A program made the position numbers and the translations under genes. Shown piece after piece: positions 44,420 to 52,681 of a stretch of 64,000 nt of DNA. Each line of letters opens with the position of its first letter. Position 1 is the first letter of the stretch. Source of the DNA: Flavobacteriaceae bacterium UBA3591 (GTDB lineage: Bacteria > Bacteroidota > Bacteroidia > Flavobacteriales > Flavobacteriaceae); NCBI GenBank assembly GCA_002375695.1, contig DFMO01000011.1, positions 124,001 through 188,000 on the forward strand, in the 5' to 3' direction. The notes under the pieces are model-generated. The model worked only from the letters and a program-made list of their open reading frames with translations, made no database searches and was not told the DNA's origin.

Positions 44420-45388
44420 ATGTCAGTTTTAGTATATACAGAATCAGAAGAAGGAAAAATTAAGAAAATCGCACTCGAGGCTGTTTCATATGCCAAAGGA
44501 GTTGCAGATCAATTAGGAACTTCGGTTGTGGCAATAAGCATTAATGCCAATGACACTTCTCAATTAAGTAAATACGGTGCTTCTAAAGTATTAGAAGTTT
44601 CGAATGAAAAATTAAATAAGTTTAACGCCGAAGCCTATGCCGATGCTATAGGGCAAGCAGCCAAACAAGAAAGCGTACAAGTAATAGTACTAACCGCGAG
44701 TGCAAATAGCAAATTTTTAGCCCCTACATTGGCTGTAAATTTAAATGCCGGATTTGTACCAAACGTAGTAGCATTACCAGAAAGCACGGCACCTTTTAAA
44801 GTAAAACACAGTGTGTTTACCAACAAAGCGTTTGCCGTTACCGAAATTACTACCGATGTAAAAATAGTAGGGATTGGTAAAAACTCTCACGGGTTAACCG
44901 AAAACGAAACTTCAATGACCAATGAAGCGTTTTCTCCAAATTTAGATGCACACGATTTCGATATGGAAATTGTATCGGTTGATAAAGCTACCGATACAGT
45001 TACAATTGCCGATGCCGAAATAGTAGTTTCTGCTGGTCGCGGAATGAAAGGTCCAGAAAACTGGGGTATGATTGAAGAATTGGCAGCAACCTTAGGAGCC
45101 GCTACAGCATGTTCAAAACCTGTGAGCGACATGGGGTGGAGACCGCATAGCGAGCACGTTGGACAAACAGGAAAACCTGTTGCTTCAAATTTATATATCG
45201 CTGTGGGTATCTCGGGCGCTATCCAGCATTTGGCCGGTATTAACGCTTCAAAAGTTAAAGTGGTTATTAACAATGATCCAGAAGCACCATTCTTTAAAGC
45301 CGCAGACTACGGAATAGTAGGCGATGCATTTGAGATTGTACCACAACTCACCGAAAAATTAAAAGAATTTAAGGCGCAAAACGCATAA
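44420..45388 (+). CDS. etfA: Electron transfer flavoprotein, alpha subunit
   Basis: 322 aa FAD-binding subunit of ETF. The N-terminal domain is MSVLVYTESEEGKIKKIALE; the C-terminal FAD domain has VSAGRGMKGPENWGMIEELA, ATACSKPVSDMGWRPHSEHVGQTGK, LYIAVGISGAIQHLAG and NNDPEAPFFKAADYGIVGD. It pairs with EtfB to relay electrons to the quinone pool. Same strand as etfB and closed by a strong terminator at 45412-45463, so etfBA is a two-gene transcript. Confidence 0.96.
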   Translation: MSVLVYTESEEGKIKKIALEAVSYAKGVADQLGTSVVAISINANDTSQLSKYGASKVLEVSNEKLNKFNAEAYADAIGQAAKQESVQVIVLTASANSKFLAPTLAVNLNAGFVPNVVALPESTAPFKVKHSVFTNKAFAVTEITTDVKIVGIGKNSHGLTENETSMTNEAFSPNLDAHDFDMEIVSVDKATDTVTIADAEIVVSAGRGMKGPENWGMIEELAATLGAATACSKPVSDMGWRPHSEHVGQTGKPVASNLYIAVGISGAIQHLAGINASKVKVVINNDPEAPFFKAADYGIVGDAFEIVPQLTEKLKEFKAQNA

Positions 45389-45411
45389 ATTTTTGTTAAT
45401 TTGTGCCTCGT

Positions 45412-45463
45412 AAAAAGGCTGTTTAGATAAGGAAGCATCCAAATTTAAACAGCCTTTTTTTTT
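45412..45463 (+). terminator. Intrinsic terminator of etfBA
   Basis: 14-bp stem AAAAAGGCTGTTTA (45412-45425) with TAAACAGCCTTTTT (45446-45459) across a 20-nt loop, ending in a nine-T run. Confidence 0.8.
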
Positions 45464-45540
45464 GATGTATTATTCATTACTTTTATAATCACTTGTTTAA
45501 CTGAACAACGCGCAAATTAATTATCACTGATTCTTGAAGA

Positions 45541-46164
45541 ATGAGTTTAGTAAAACTTACAATCAAAGGTATTTCATATAGCCAAACCCAAAATGGCGCT
45601 TACGCACTTATTTTAAATGAAGTTGACGGCGAACGAAAACTTCCCATTGTAATTGGTGCATTCGAGGCACAATCCATAGCCATAGCCTTAGAAAAAGACA
45701 TTACCCCACCACGTCCCCTTACACACGATTTATTTAAAAATTTTGCCGATAGGTTTGCAATTGTTGTAAAGCAAGTAATAATACACAAATTAGTAGACGG
45801 TGTGTTTTACTCCAGTATTATTTGCGAATGCGATAAAATTGAAGAAATAATAGACGCCAGAACAAGCGATGCTATTGCATTGGCACTTCGGTTTAACGCT
45901 CCAATTTTTACATATAAAAACATCCTTGACAAAGCGGGAATCTATTTAAAAACTTCGCCATCAAAAAAGTCGCTTTCTAAAGAAGAAGAAACGGTAATTG
46001 AAGATTTAATTTTAGGAGAAGACAAAGAAACGGTAAAACCTGCCAGCGAAAGCTACAATAAATACAGCCTTACCGAATTAAATAAAATGCTCGACGAGGC
46101 TGTAAAAAATGAAAACTACGAAAAAGCAGCAAACATACGCGATGAAATTTCGAAGAGAGGATAA
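45541..46164 (+). CDS. Bifunctional nuclease (BFN/DUF151) domain protein with UVR motif
   Basis: 207 aa. The N-terminal BFN domain (about 1-135) has VKLTIKGISYSQTQNGAYAL, LPIVIGAFEAQSIAIALE, PPRPLTHDLFKNF and IIDARTSDAIALALRFNAPIF. The C-terminal 35 residues form a UvrB/UvrC-type coiled motif (LNKMLDEAVKNENYEKAANI). Plant and bacterial BFN proteins show nuclease activity in vitro; the cellular role here is unknown. It lies between etfBA and a NupC-type transporter, whose start lies 67 bp beyond this stop. Confidence 0.9.
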   Translation: MSLVKLTIKGISYSQTQNGAYALILNEVDGERKLPIVIGAFEAQSIAIALEKDITPPRPLTHDLFKNFADRFAIVVKQVIIHKLVDGVFYSSIICECDKIEEIIDARTSDAIALALRFNAPIFTYKNILDKAGIYLKTSPSKKSLSKEEETVIEDLILGEDKETVKPASESYNKYSLTELNKMLDEAVKNENYEKAANIRDEISKRG

Positions 46165-46231
46165 TTTCAGCAATTTAAATATGAAAACTTTTTTTGAAAT
46201 TTTATACCCAATCTCAGGAACTATAAAAAAC

Positions 46232-47941
46232 ATGCATAAATTCACTCTCGTAGCAATCGCTATTTTTTTCTTCGGAAATCTTTGCGCCCAAAGCATAGAA
46301 AAAACGTGGCAATTTACCGAAATTAAAGACACCAACGGCCTTTCGGCAGTAAATATAAACTCTGAAGCTAACTCGCTAAAACTCGATGCCGGCACCTTTC
46401 AATATCAAGGCTCAATTGACAGCATTCAACCCAACGGCGACTATCTTTTTCAAGACAACTTACTCGTTTTATTTTTTAACAATCCTGCCGATAGTATTCG
46501 CAGATTTCGGGTTGAAGAAGTAACCGATAGCACACTAACGCTTTCCGAAAAAAACTATAAATACACGCTTACTACACCCAATACAAAAAATATTTCGGCT
46601 CTTGAAACTGTTGCCGAATCATCCAAAATTATCCCGAGTGAAGGTTTTTCTATGCAAAGTTTATGGCGTGGAATTATAGGTATGATTTCGCTGCTAATTA
46701 TTGCTGTAATATTTAGCGCCAATAGAAAAGCCATTAATTGGAAAACGGTTGCTTTAGGCCTCGGATTTCAGCTTTTAATAGCCATAGGCGTATTAAAAGT
46801 TGGTTTTATTAAAAGCTTATTTGAAGGTATTGGGCAAATATTTGTCAATGTTTTAGACTACACAAAAGCCGGAAGTGAGTTTCTTTTAGGAGGCATGTTA
46901 GATATAAATTCGTACGGGTTTATTTTTGCCTTTCAAGTTTTACCTACCATTATATTTTTCTCTGCGCTTACTTCGGTATTATTTTACTTAGGAATAATCC
47001 AGATAATTGTAAAAGCAATGGGATGGCTACTTACAAAGCTTTTACATATTTCGGGCGCCGAAAGTTTAAGCGTTGCCGGTAACATCTTTTTAGGACAAAC
47101 TGAAGCCCCTTTATTGATTAAAGCCTATTTAGAAAAGATGAATAAATCTGAAATGCTTTTAGTCATGATTGGCGGTATGGCAACAGTTGCTGGAGCAGTT
47201 TTGGCAGCATATATTGGCTTTCTAGGAGGCGATGACCCAGCCTTAAGATTAACTTTTGCAAAACACCTTTTAGCTGCTTCGGTAATGGCCGCACCTGGAG
47301 CCATAGTTATCTCAAAAATATTATACCCACAAACCGAATCTATAAATACCGATGTAAAAGTTTCTTCTGAAAAGATAGGTTCAAACTTTTTAGATGCCAT
47401 TGCAAATGGTACTACCGAAGGTTTAAAACTTGCGGTAAATGTAGGAGCCATGTTATTAGTATTTGTGGCGTTTATTGCAATGTTAAACGGTATTTTGGGG
47501 TACATTGGCGATATAACCTCATTAAATGATTGGGTTGCTGCAAATTCAGACTACAACAACCTTTCGCTCGAAGCAATTTTGGGTACTGTATTCGCCCCAT
47601 TAATGTGGCTAATTGGCGTTGCTGAAGAAGATATGATGATGATGGGGCAGCTTCTCGGGATTAAACTTGCTGCCAGCGAATTTGTAGGTTATATACAATT
47701 AGCCGAGCTTAAAAATGTAGCCAATTCACTTCACCTTAACTACGAAAAAAGCATAATCATGGCCACCTATATGCTGTGTGGTTTTGCAAACTTTGCCTCC
47801 ATTGGAATACAAATTGGCGGAATAGGCTCTCTCGCGCCGGGGCAACGTAAAACGCTTTCAAAGTTTGGAATGAAAGCCTTATTAGGCGGAACATTAGCGT
47901 CATTAATTTCTGCAACGATTGCAGGAATGATAATTGGCTAA
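46232..47941 (+). CDS. NupC-type nucleoside transporter with N-terminal lipocalin-like domain
   Basis: Predicted Na+- or H+-coupled nucleoside importer. 569 aa from the ATG at 46232, which opens a signal peptide (MHKFTLVAIAIFFFGNLCAQ). An ATG at 46181 would add 17 residues, and the longest frame overlaps the previous gene. Residues of about 20-125 form a beta-rich domain (IEKTWQFTEIKDTNG, YLFQDNLLVLFF, FRVEEVTDSTLTLSE) like small lipocalin-type folds. The concentrative nucleoside transporter follows (about 150-569) with FIFAFQVLPTIIFFSALTSV, GNIFLGQTEAPLLIKAYL, MIGGMATVAGAVLAAYIG and MATYMLCGFANFASIGIQIGG. thyA follows, consistent with pyrimidine supply. Confidence 0.88.
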   Translation: MHKFTLVAIAIFFFGNLCAQSIEKTWQFTEIKDTNGLSAVNINSEANSLKLDAGTFQYQGSIDSIQPNGDYLFQDNLLVLFFNNPADSIRRFRVEEVTDSTLTLSEKNYKYTLTTPNTKNISALETVAESSKIIPSEGFSMQSLWRGIIGMISLLIIAVIFSANRKAINWKTVALGLGFQLLIAIGVLKVGFIKSLFEGIGQIFVNVLDYTKAGSEFLLGGMLDINSYGFIFAFQVLPTIIFFSALTSVLFYLGIIQIIVKAMGWLLTKLLHISGAESLSVAGNIFLGQTEAPLLIKAYLEKMNKSEMLLVMIGGMATVAGAVLAAYIGFLGGDDPALRLTFAKHLLAASVMAAPGAIVISKILYPQTESINTDVKVSSEKIGSNFLDAIANGTTEGLKLAVNVGAMLLVFVAFIAMLNGILGYIGDITSLNDWVAANSDYNNLSLEAILGTVFAPLMWLIGVAEEDMMMMGQLLGIKLAASEFVGYIQLAELKNVANSLHLNYEKSIIMATYMLCGFANFASIGIQIGGIGSLAPGQRKTLSKFGMKALLGGTLASLISATIAGMIIG

Positions 47942-48032
47942 TCGTTAATAACTTATTTAAAAGCAGTTCTTAAATTATTTTAGCATCTCTATCGCTATTA
48001 GTAAATTAGACCCCATATTTATTTACTGAATT

Positions 48033-48857
48033 ATGAAACAATATCACGACCTTCTAAAACACGTTTTAGAAAATGGTGCTACCAAAGAAGACCGCACAGG
48101 CACGGGTACAAAAAGTGTTTTTGGCTACCAAATGCGATTTGATTTAAGCGAAGGTTTTCCTATGGTTACTACCAAAAAACTTCATTTAAAATCTATAATT
48201 TACGAGTTGCTTTGGTTTTTAAATGGCGATACAAATGTTAAATATCTTCAGGAAAACGGCGTGCGAATATGGAATGAATGGGCCGATGATAATGGTGATC
48301 TTGGACCCGTGTATGGCCATCAATGGCGCAACTGGAATAGCGAAGAAATCGATCAAATTGCCGATATTATTAAAACCCTAAAAACCAACCCCGATAGCCG
48401 ACGAATGCTCGTTAGCGCGTGGAACCCAAGTGTGTTGCCCGATACCTCAAAATCTTTTAAAGAAAACGTAGCAAATGGCAAAGCAGCACTCCCGCCCTGC
48501 CATGCGTTTTTTCAGTTTTATGTGGCAGATGGTAAACTATCGTGCCAGTTGTATCAACGCAGTGCCGATATATTTTTAGGTGTTCCTTTTAACATTGCTT
48601 CATATGCCCTTTTAACAATGATGATAGCTCAGGTTTGTGGCTACCAGGCAGGCGATTTTATTCATACTTTTGGAGACGCCCATATTTACAGCAACCACCT
48701 TGAACAAGTTGGGCTTCAGCTATCTCGCGACCCCAGACCATTGCCGAAAATGTTGCTTAATCCAGATGTAAAAGATATATTTGGCTTCACTTTTGATGAT
48801 TTTACACTTGTAGATTACAATCCACACCCGCATATTAAAGGGGCTGTGGCTATCTAA
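48033..48857 (+). CDS. thyA: Thymidylate synthase
   Basis: Methylates dUMP to dTMP using methylene-tetrahydrofolate. 274 aa, standard ThyA. It shows RTGTGTKSVFGYQMRFDL, the Arg-containing DSRRMLVSAWNPS, the catalytic Cys in ALPPCHAFFQFYV, QLYQRSADIFLGVPFNIASYALL, GDAHIYSNHLEQ and the end DYNPHPHIKGAVAI. DHFR, which recycles its dihydrofolate product, is encoded 5.4 kb downstream, and folC is also in the window. A TonB_C-type gene follows after 21 bp. Confidence 0.97.
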   Translation: MKQYHDLLKHVLENGATKEDRTGTGTKSVFGYQMRFDLSEGFPMVTTKKLHLKSIIYELLWFLNGDTNVKYLQENGVRIWNEWADDNGDLGPVYGHQWRNWNSEEIDQIADIIKTLKTNPDSRRMLVSAWNPSVLPDTSKSFKENVANGKAALPPCHAFFQFYVADGKLSCQLYQRSADIFLGVPFNIASYALLTMMIAQVCGYQAGDFIHTFGDAHIYSNHLEQVGLQLSRDPRPLPKMLLNPDVKDIFGFTFDDFTLVDYNPHPHIKGAVAI

Positions 48858-48878
48858 TTAAATTAAAAAAATACTTTT

Positions 48879-49310
48879 ATGAAATACCTACTTATTGCAA
48901 CTTTCCTATTATTTTCAACCACAATTATTGCCCAAGATTGGGGAGACGTTCAAAAAAACACAGTAACTTTAAAAGAAATTGGCCCCGTATGGCCAGGCTG
49001 TGAAAGCGGTAGTGCCGCTCAACGCGACAAGTGTTTTAACCAAAAACTTGCTACTCATATTTCTAAAAATTTTAAATACCCACCCAATGCTTATAAAAAT
49101 AATATTGAAGGGCGAGTAATTGTTGAATTTGTAATTAATGAGCTGGGTTTAGTTGAAGTAAAAAAAGTTTCTGGCGGCACGAAAGAATTGCAAGAAGAAG
49201 CAAAACGAAATATCTTAGCCATGCCCAAAATGGCCAAACCCGGGATGATGGGAGGCAAGCCTCGCGCAATTAAAATGGCAGTACCGTTTACTTTTAAAAC
49301 TGGAAAATAA
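48879..49310 (+). CDS. Secreted TonB C-terminal-domain-like protein
   Basis: 143 aa. Signal peptide (MKYLLIATFLLFSTTIIAQ) then a short linker and one TonB_C-like domain: VWPGCESGSAAQRDKCF, HISKNFKYPPNAY, GRVIVEFVINELGLVEVKKV, LAMPKMAKPGMMGGKPRAIK and VPFTF. It lacks the TM anchor and Pro-rich spacer of a working TonB, so energy transduction is unlikely from this protein alone. A cysteine pair (PGC and KCF) precedes the domain and recurs in the next gene. Role unknown. It starts 21 bp after thyA, and its paralogue starts 2 bp after its stop. Confidence 0.8.
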   Translation: MKYLLIATFLLFSTTIIAQDWGDVQKNTVTLKEIGPVWPGCESGSAAQRDKCFNQKLATHISKNFKYPPNAYKNNIEGRVIVEFVINELGLVEVKKVSGGTKELQEEAKRNILAMPKMAKPGMMGGKPRAIKMAVPFTFKTGK

Positions 49311-49312
49311 GA

Positions 49313-50086
49313 TTGCTAAAACTTTACAGTTCAATTTTTCTACTCCTTATTTGCCATAAAGTAAATAGCCAATTTATTAGTTTAGAAACCTGTAATGAAA
49401 GTATTAGCATTGCCGCCCGCAGTGCTTGTTTTCAAAACTATTTAGAAAGTGTTCTAATTACCGCTTTTAAAGAGAATAAAAGCAAAATTAACCTCGGAAA
49501 TAAAACTGATAAACTAAGCTTAGAAGTCATTGTGGACGAAAATGGTAATTTTAAAATTGTTGAGTTAGACGTTGAGAATGTTGGGCTTTATAAAGTAGCT
49601 CAAAGTGTTATTGAAAATCTGTTGCCTATTTCACCTTATAAAAATTACGAAGGAATAAGCATTTATGATACTTTCAGCCTCGAAATTAATTTTCCTTTAA
49701 GCAAAACCACTTCCTTAGTTAATTCTGAAACTTACACCTTATTAAATGTAGAGCAAAGCCCCGTGTTTCCAGGCTGTTTTACTGACAACAAAGAAGGTTT
49801 GAAAAGCTGTATGTCTGCAAATATTAAAACACATATAGCAAACAACTTTAATGTATTTTTAAAACCAAGTTCTAAGATTAAAAAAGGCAATCAACGAATT
49901 AATATTCAATTTACTATTAATAAATTTGGCTTTGTCGATAACATTAAAGTTAAAGCGCGGTATAAGGAGTTAGAAAAAGAAGCCTATCGCGTTATAAAAT
50001 TGTTACCCAAAATGACTCCCGGGAAAGTTGATAACAAACCTGTAAATGTAAAAATTTTATTACCTATAACTTTTAATTTACGTTAA
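49313..50086 (+). CDS. Secreted protein with two TonB_C-like domains, paralogue of the preceding gene
   Basis: 257 aa with a TTG start at 49313, two bases after the previous stop. The start is supported by the signal peptide it opens (MLKLYSSIFLLLICHKVNS). Two related halves follow: about 25-135 with TCNESISIAARSACFQNYLE and LSLEVIVDENGNFKIVEL, and about 145-257 with SPVFPGCFTDNKEGLKSC, HIANNF, INIQFTINKFGFVDNIKV and LLPKMTPGKVDNKPVNVK. The second half matches the upstream protein closely in layout, including PGC...C and the closing P-x-TF-L. No membrane anchor beyond the signal. Function unknown. Coupled translation is likely. Confidence 0.75.
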   Translation: MLKLYSSIFLLLICHKVNSQFISLETCNESISIAARSACFQNYLESVLITAFKENKSKINLGNKTDKLSLEVIVDENGNFKIVELDVENVGLYKVAQSVIENLLPISPYKNYEGISIYDTFSLEINFPLSKTTSLVNSETYTLLNVEQSPVFPGCFTDNKEGLKSCMSANIKTHIANNFNVFLKPSSKIKKGNQRINIQFTINKFGFVDNIKVKARYKELEKEAYRVIKLLPKMTPGKVDNKPVNVKILLPITFNLR

Positions 50087-50138
50087 AATTTAATTCAATG
50101 CAGCAATGCTTTTGGATCAAAAATCTTAGTTTAACAAC

Positions 50139-50168
50139 TGTTTAACGGCCTTAAAATAGCCTTAAACA
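50139..50168 (+). promoter_or_regulatory. Upstream hairpin in the egtB leader region
   Basis: Inverted repeat TGTTTAA (50139-50145) with TTAAACA (50162-50168), extended by GGC/GCC with one bulged C. It lies 52 bp after the preceding stop and upstream of a second hairpin. It may be a weak terminator or part of a leader. Confidence 0.35.
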
Positions 50169-50186
50169 ATTTTAATAATTATATTT

Positions 50187-50221
50187 AAAGTGTCGTGACA
50201 AAAAATTGCGACGCTTTTTTT
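50187..50221 (+). terminator. Terminator-like hairpin abutting the egtB start codon
   Basis: Nine-pair stem AAAGTGTCG (50187-50195) with CGACGCTTT (50209-50217), one G-T wobble, and a seven-T run ending at 50221. The egtB ATG is at 50222-50224. Its shape is that of an intrinsic terminator, but it has no space for a separate promoter downstream, so attenuation of egtB is possible. Confidence 0.55.
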
Positions 50222-51385
50222 ATGATTGCAACAGACCAATTAGTTTCATTTTTTCTTGAAACGCGATTACATACCGAAAATATTTGCAAGCCATTAGAAA
50301 TTGAAGACTACGTGGTGCAACCAATTGTAGACGTTTCTCCCCCCAAGTGGCACTTAGGCCACACGTCTTGGTTTTTTGAAGAGTTTATTTTAAAACCGCA
50401 CAAACCCAACTATAAACTGTATCACGAAGACTTCGCCTTTGTGTTTAATAGTTATTATGAAAACGTAGGTAAACGTGTAATACGAAATGATCGAGGCAAT
50501 CTCTCACGGCCCGGCGTTGCTAAGGTTTACGATTATAGACATTACGTTACAAACCAAATGGAAGAGTTTTTAATTGATGATATTTCCGAAGAAATTAAAG
50601 AAGTTTTACTCATCGGGATTCATCACGAAAAACAACACCAAGAATTACTTACAACCGATATAAAATATATTTTAGGCAACAACCCATTACTTCCCAAATA
50701 CAACAATTCATTTATTGAAAACCCCATTCAAGATTTTAAGCAGGAATGGATTAAAATTAAAGAAGGATTGTATAAAATTGGTCATGACAAGCCGCAGGAG
50801 TTTTGTTACGACAACGAACTTGGCACCCATCAAGTATTTTTAAACAATTTTAAAATTTCAAATAAATTAATTACAAATTCTGAATATTTAGAATTTATAA
50901 ATGCGGGAGGCTACAAAGATTTTAATTTGTGGCACGCCGAAGGGCTAGATTGGGTTAAAGAAAATAATATTGAAGCTCCAATGTACTGGCACAAAATAGA
51001 CGGCCAATGGCATCAATACACGCTACAAGGTTTAGAAAAACTAAATATGGATGCGCCGCTTTCGCATATTTCATATTTCGAAGCTTTTGCTTTTGCACAA
51101 TGGAAAGAATGCAGACTGCCAACAGAATTTGAATGGGAAGCAGCACAAGCGCATTTTAATTGGGGAAGCCGTTGGGAGTGGACAGAAAGCGCATATTTAC
51201 CCTACCCCAACTATTCAAAAGCACCTGGAGCCATTGGCGAATACAACGGCAAGTTTATGGTTAATCAAAAGGTTTTGCGAGGAGGATCTGTAGCAACATC
51301 ATCCAAACATACGCGGCATACCTACCGCAATTTTTTTCAAACCAATTTACGATGGCAATTTACTGGCCTAAGATTGGCAAAATAA
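50222..51385 (+). CDS. egtB: Ergothioneine biosynthesis sulfoxide synthase EgtB
   Basis: Non-haem iron enzyme joining a thiol (cysteine or gamma-glutamylcysteine) and oxygen to hercynine. 387 aa. The N-terminal DinB-like domain carries the iron ligands: His in KWHLGHTSWFFE (about residue 47) and HHEKQHQE with the HxxxHxE motif (H135, H139, E141). The FGE-sulfatase-like C-domain has LPTEFEWEAAQ, GSRWEWTESAY, LRGGSVATSSKHTRHTYRNFF and the end FTGLRLAK. The ATG at 50222 is used; a GTG at 50195 lies inside the leader hairpin. egtD starts 17 bp later. No EgtA- or EgtC-like gene is in the window, so cysteine may be the direct thiol donor (inference). Confidence 0.92.
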   Translation: MIATDQLVSFFLETRLHTENICKPLEIEDYVVQPIVDVSPPKWHLGHTSWFFEEFILKPHKPNYKLYHEDFAFVFNSYYENVGKRVIRNDRGNLSRPGVAKVYDYRHYVTNQMEEFLIDDISEEIKEVLLIGIHHEKQHQELLTTDIKYILGNNPLLPKYNNSFIENPIQDFKQEWIKIKEGLYKIGHDKPQEFCYDNELGTHQVFLNNFKISNKLITNSEYLEFINAGGYKDFNLWHAEGLDWVKENNIEAPMYWHKIDGQWHQYTLQGLEKLNMDAPLSHISYFEAFAFAQWKECRLPTEFEWEAAQAHFNWGSRWEWTESAYLPYPNYSKAPGAIGEYNGKFMVNQKVLRGGSVATSSKHTRHTYRNFFQTNLRWQFTGLRLAK

Positions 51386-51402
51386 CAACTACCAATAATT
51401 TT

Positions 51403-52374
51403 ATGGATAATAAAACCCAACGAGATACTACTTTTAAAAAAGAAGTTTTAGAAGGCCTCTCCAGTTTCCCAAAATATCTTTCTTCAAAATACTTTTACGA
51501 CAAAAAGGGCGATAAGCTATTTCAAGAAATTATGGCGATGCCCACCTACTATTTAACCAAATGTGAGTTTGACATAATTTCGACAAATACACGAGAAATT
51601 GGCGAATTATTTCGCGATCGCGAAAACGGTCTCGACTTAATCGAGCTTGGTGCTGGTGACGGTAAAAAGACCAAAGTATTATTAAAATATATGGTTGAAA
51701 ATAATTTCAATTTTGTCTATAAACCAATTGATATTAGTGAAAATGCAGTTGAGTTACTCACACAAAATTTAGCCAGCGAAATGCCAAATTTAAGCGTAGA
51801 TGCCGAAATTGGCGAATATTTTCAGGTTTTGGAAAGACTAAAAGTATTTGATAAGCGCAAAAAAGTAATTATGGTTCTGGGAAGTAATATTGGAAACTTA
51901 CGACACCCCAAAGCCATAGAATTTCTTTCAAAACTAAAAGACACAATGCTCCCCGACGACCTTCTATTTATGGGGTTCGACCAAAAAAAGAATCCACAAA
52001 CAATTCTCGATGCTTACAATGATAAAGAAGGAATTACGGCAGCATTTAATAAAAATATTTTAACCCGAATTAACCGCGAATTGAGTGGTAATTTTGATAT
52101 TGAAAAATTTACTCATTGGGAAAGCTATAACCCCGAAACTGGCACTGCCAAAAGTTTTTTAGTGGCTACAGAAGCAATGGATATTACAATTGATAAACTA
52201 GACACCACAATTCATTTTAATAAATGGGAAACAATCCATACCGAAATATCACAAAAGTACAATGATGAGGTTGTAGGCTGGCTTGCAAACCAAGCCGGGT
52301 TAAAAATAGAGTCGGTATTTGCAGACGAACGCAGATATTATAAAAATTACGCCTTTAGCAAGGCTCAAGATTAA
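51403..52374 (+). CDS. egtD: L-histidine N-alpha-methyltransferase EgtD
   Basis: SAM-dependent trimethylation of histidine to hercynine, the first ergothioneine step. 323 aa from the ATG at 51403; a longer frame begins inside egtB. Features: FPKYLSSKYFYDKKGDKLFQ near the N-terminus, MPTYYLTKCEFDI, the SAM-binding LIELGAGDGKKTKVLL, YKPIDISENAVELL, VLGSNIGNLRHPKAIEFL, and the C-terminal ERRYYKNYAFSKAQ. It lies 17 bp after egtB on the same strand, with a DUF427 gene 25 bp later. Confidence 0.94.
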   Translation: MDNKTQRDTTFKKEVLEGLSSFPKYLSSKYFYDKKGDKLFQEIMAMPTYYLTKCEFDIISTNTREIGELFRDRENGLDLIELGAGDGKKTKVLLKYMVENNFNFVYKPIDISENAVELLTQNLASEMPNLSVDAEIGEYFQVLERLKVFDKRKKVIMVLGSNIGNLRHPKAIEFLSKLKDTMLPDDLLFMGFDQKKNPQTILDAYNDKEGITAAFNKNILTRINRELSGNFDIEKFTHWESYNPETGTAKSFLVATEAMDITIDKLDTTIHFNKWETIHTEISQKYNDEVVGWLANQAGLKIESVFADERRYYKNYAFSKAQD

Positions 52375-52399
52375 TCGATTATAATTAAAAATATATCTT

Positions 52400-52681
52400 A
52401 TGAAAGCTATATGGAATGACAAAGTAATTGCCCAATCAAACGATACAATTGTAATTGAAAACAACCATTATTTTCCAGAATCGAGTGTAAAGACTGAGTA
52501 TTTACAAAAAAGTGAAACTACCACCCACTGCCCGTGGAAGGGCGATGCATCGTATTACAACATTGTAGTTGACGGAAAAGTAAACCAAGATGCAGCTTGG
52601 TATTACGCAAACCCTAAATACGCAGCTAAAACTATAAAAAACCACATCGCTTTTTGGAAAGGCGTAACTATTACTGAGTAG
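52400..52681 (+). CDS. DUF427 domain protein
   Basis: 93 aa, a single DUF427 domain: MKAIWNDKVIAQSNDTIVIE, YFPESSVKTEYLQKSETTTH, CPWKGDASYYNIVVDGK, AWYYANPKYAAKTIKNHIAF. The CPWKGxAxYY stretch is the family signature. Its function is not established. It follows egtD by 25 bp on the same strand and so is probably cotranscribed with the ergothioneine genes; such linkage may be incidental. Its stop abuts the convergent class-V PLP enzyme gene with no spacer. Confidence 0.88.
   Translation: MKAIWNDKVIAQSNDTIVIENNHYFPESSVKTEYLQKSETTTHCPWKGDASYYNIVVDGKVNQDAAWYYANPKYAAKTIKNHIAFWKGVTITE

Noticed and set aside
46109..46231. Longest possible 5' extension of the NupC-type gene
   Set aside because: Overlaps the bifunctional nuclease gene and puts 41 residues before a clean signal peptide at 46232.
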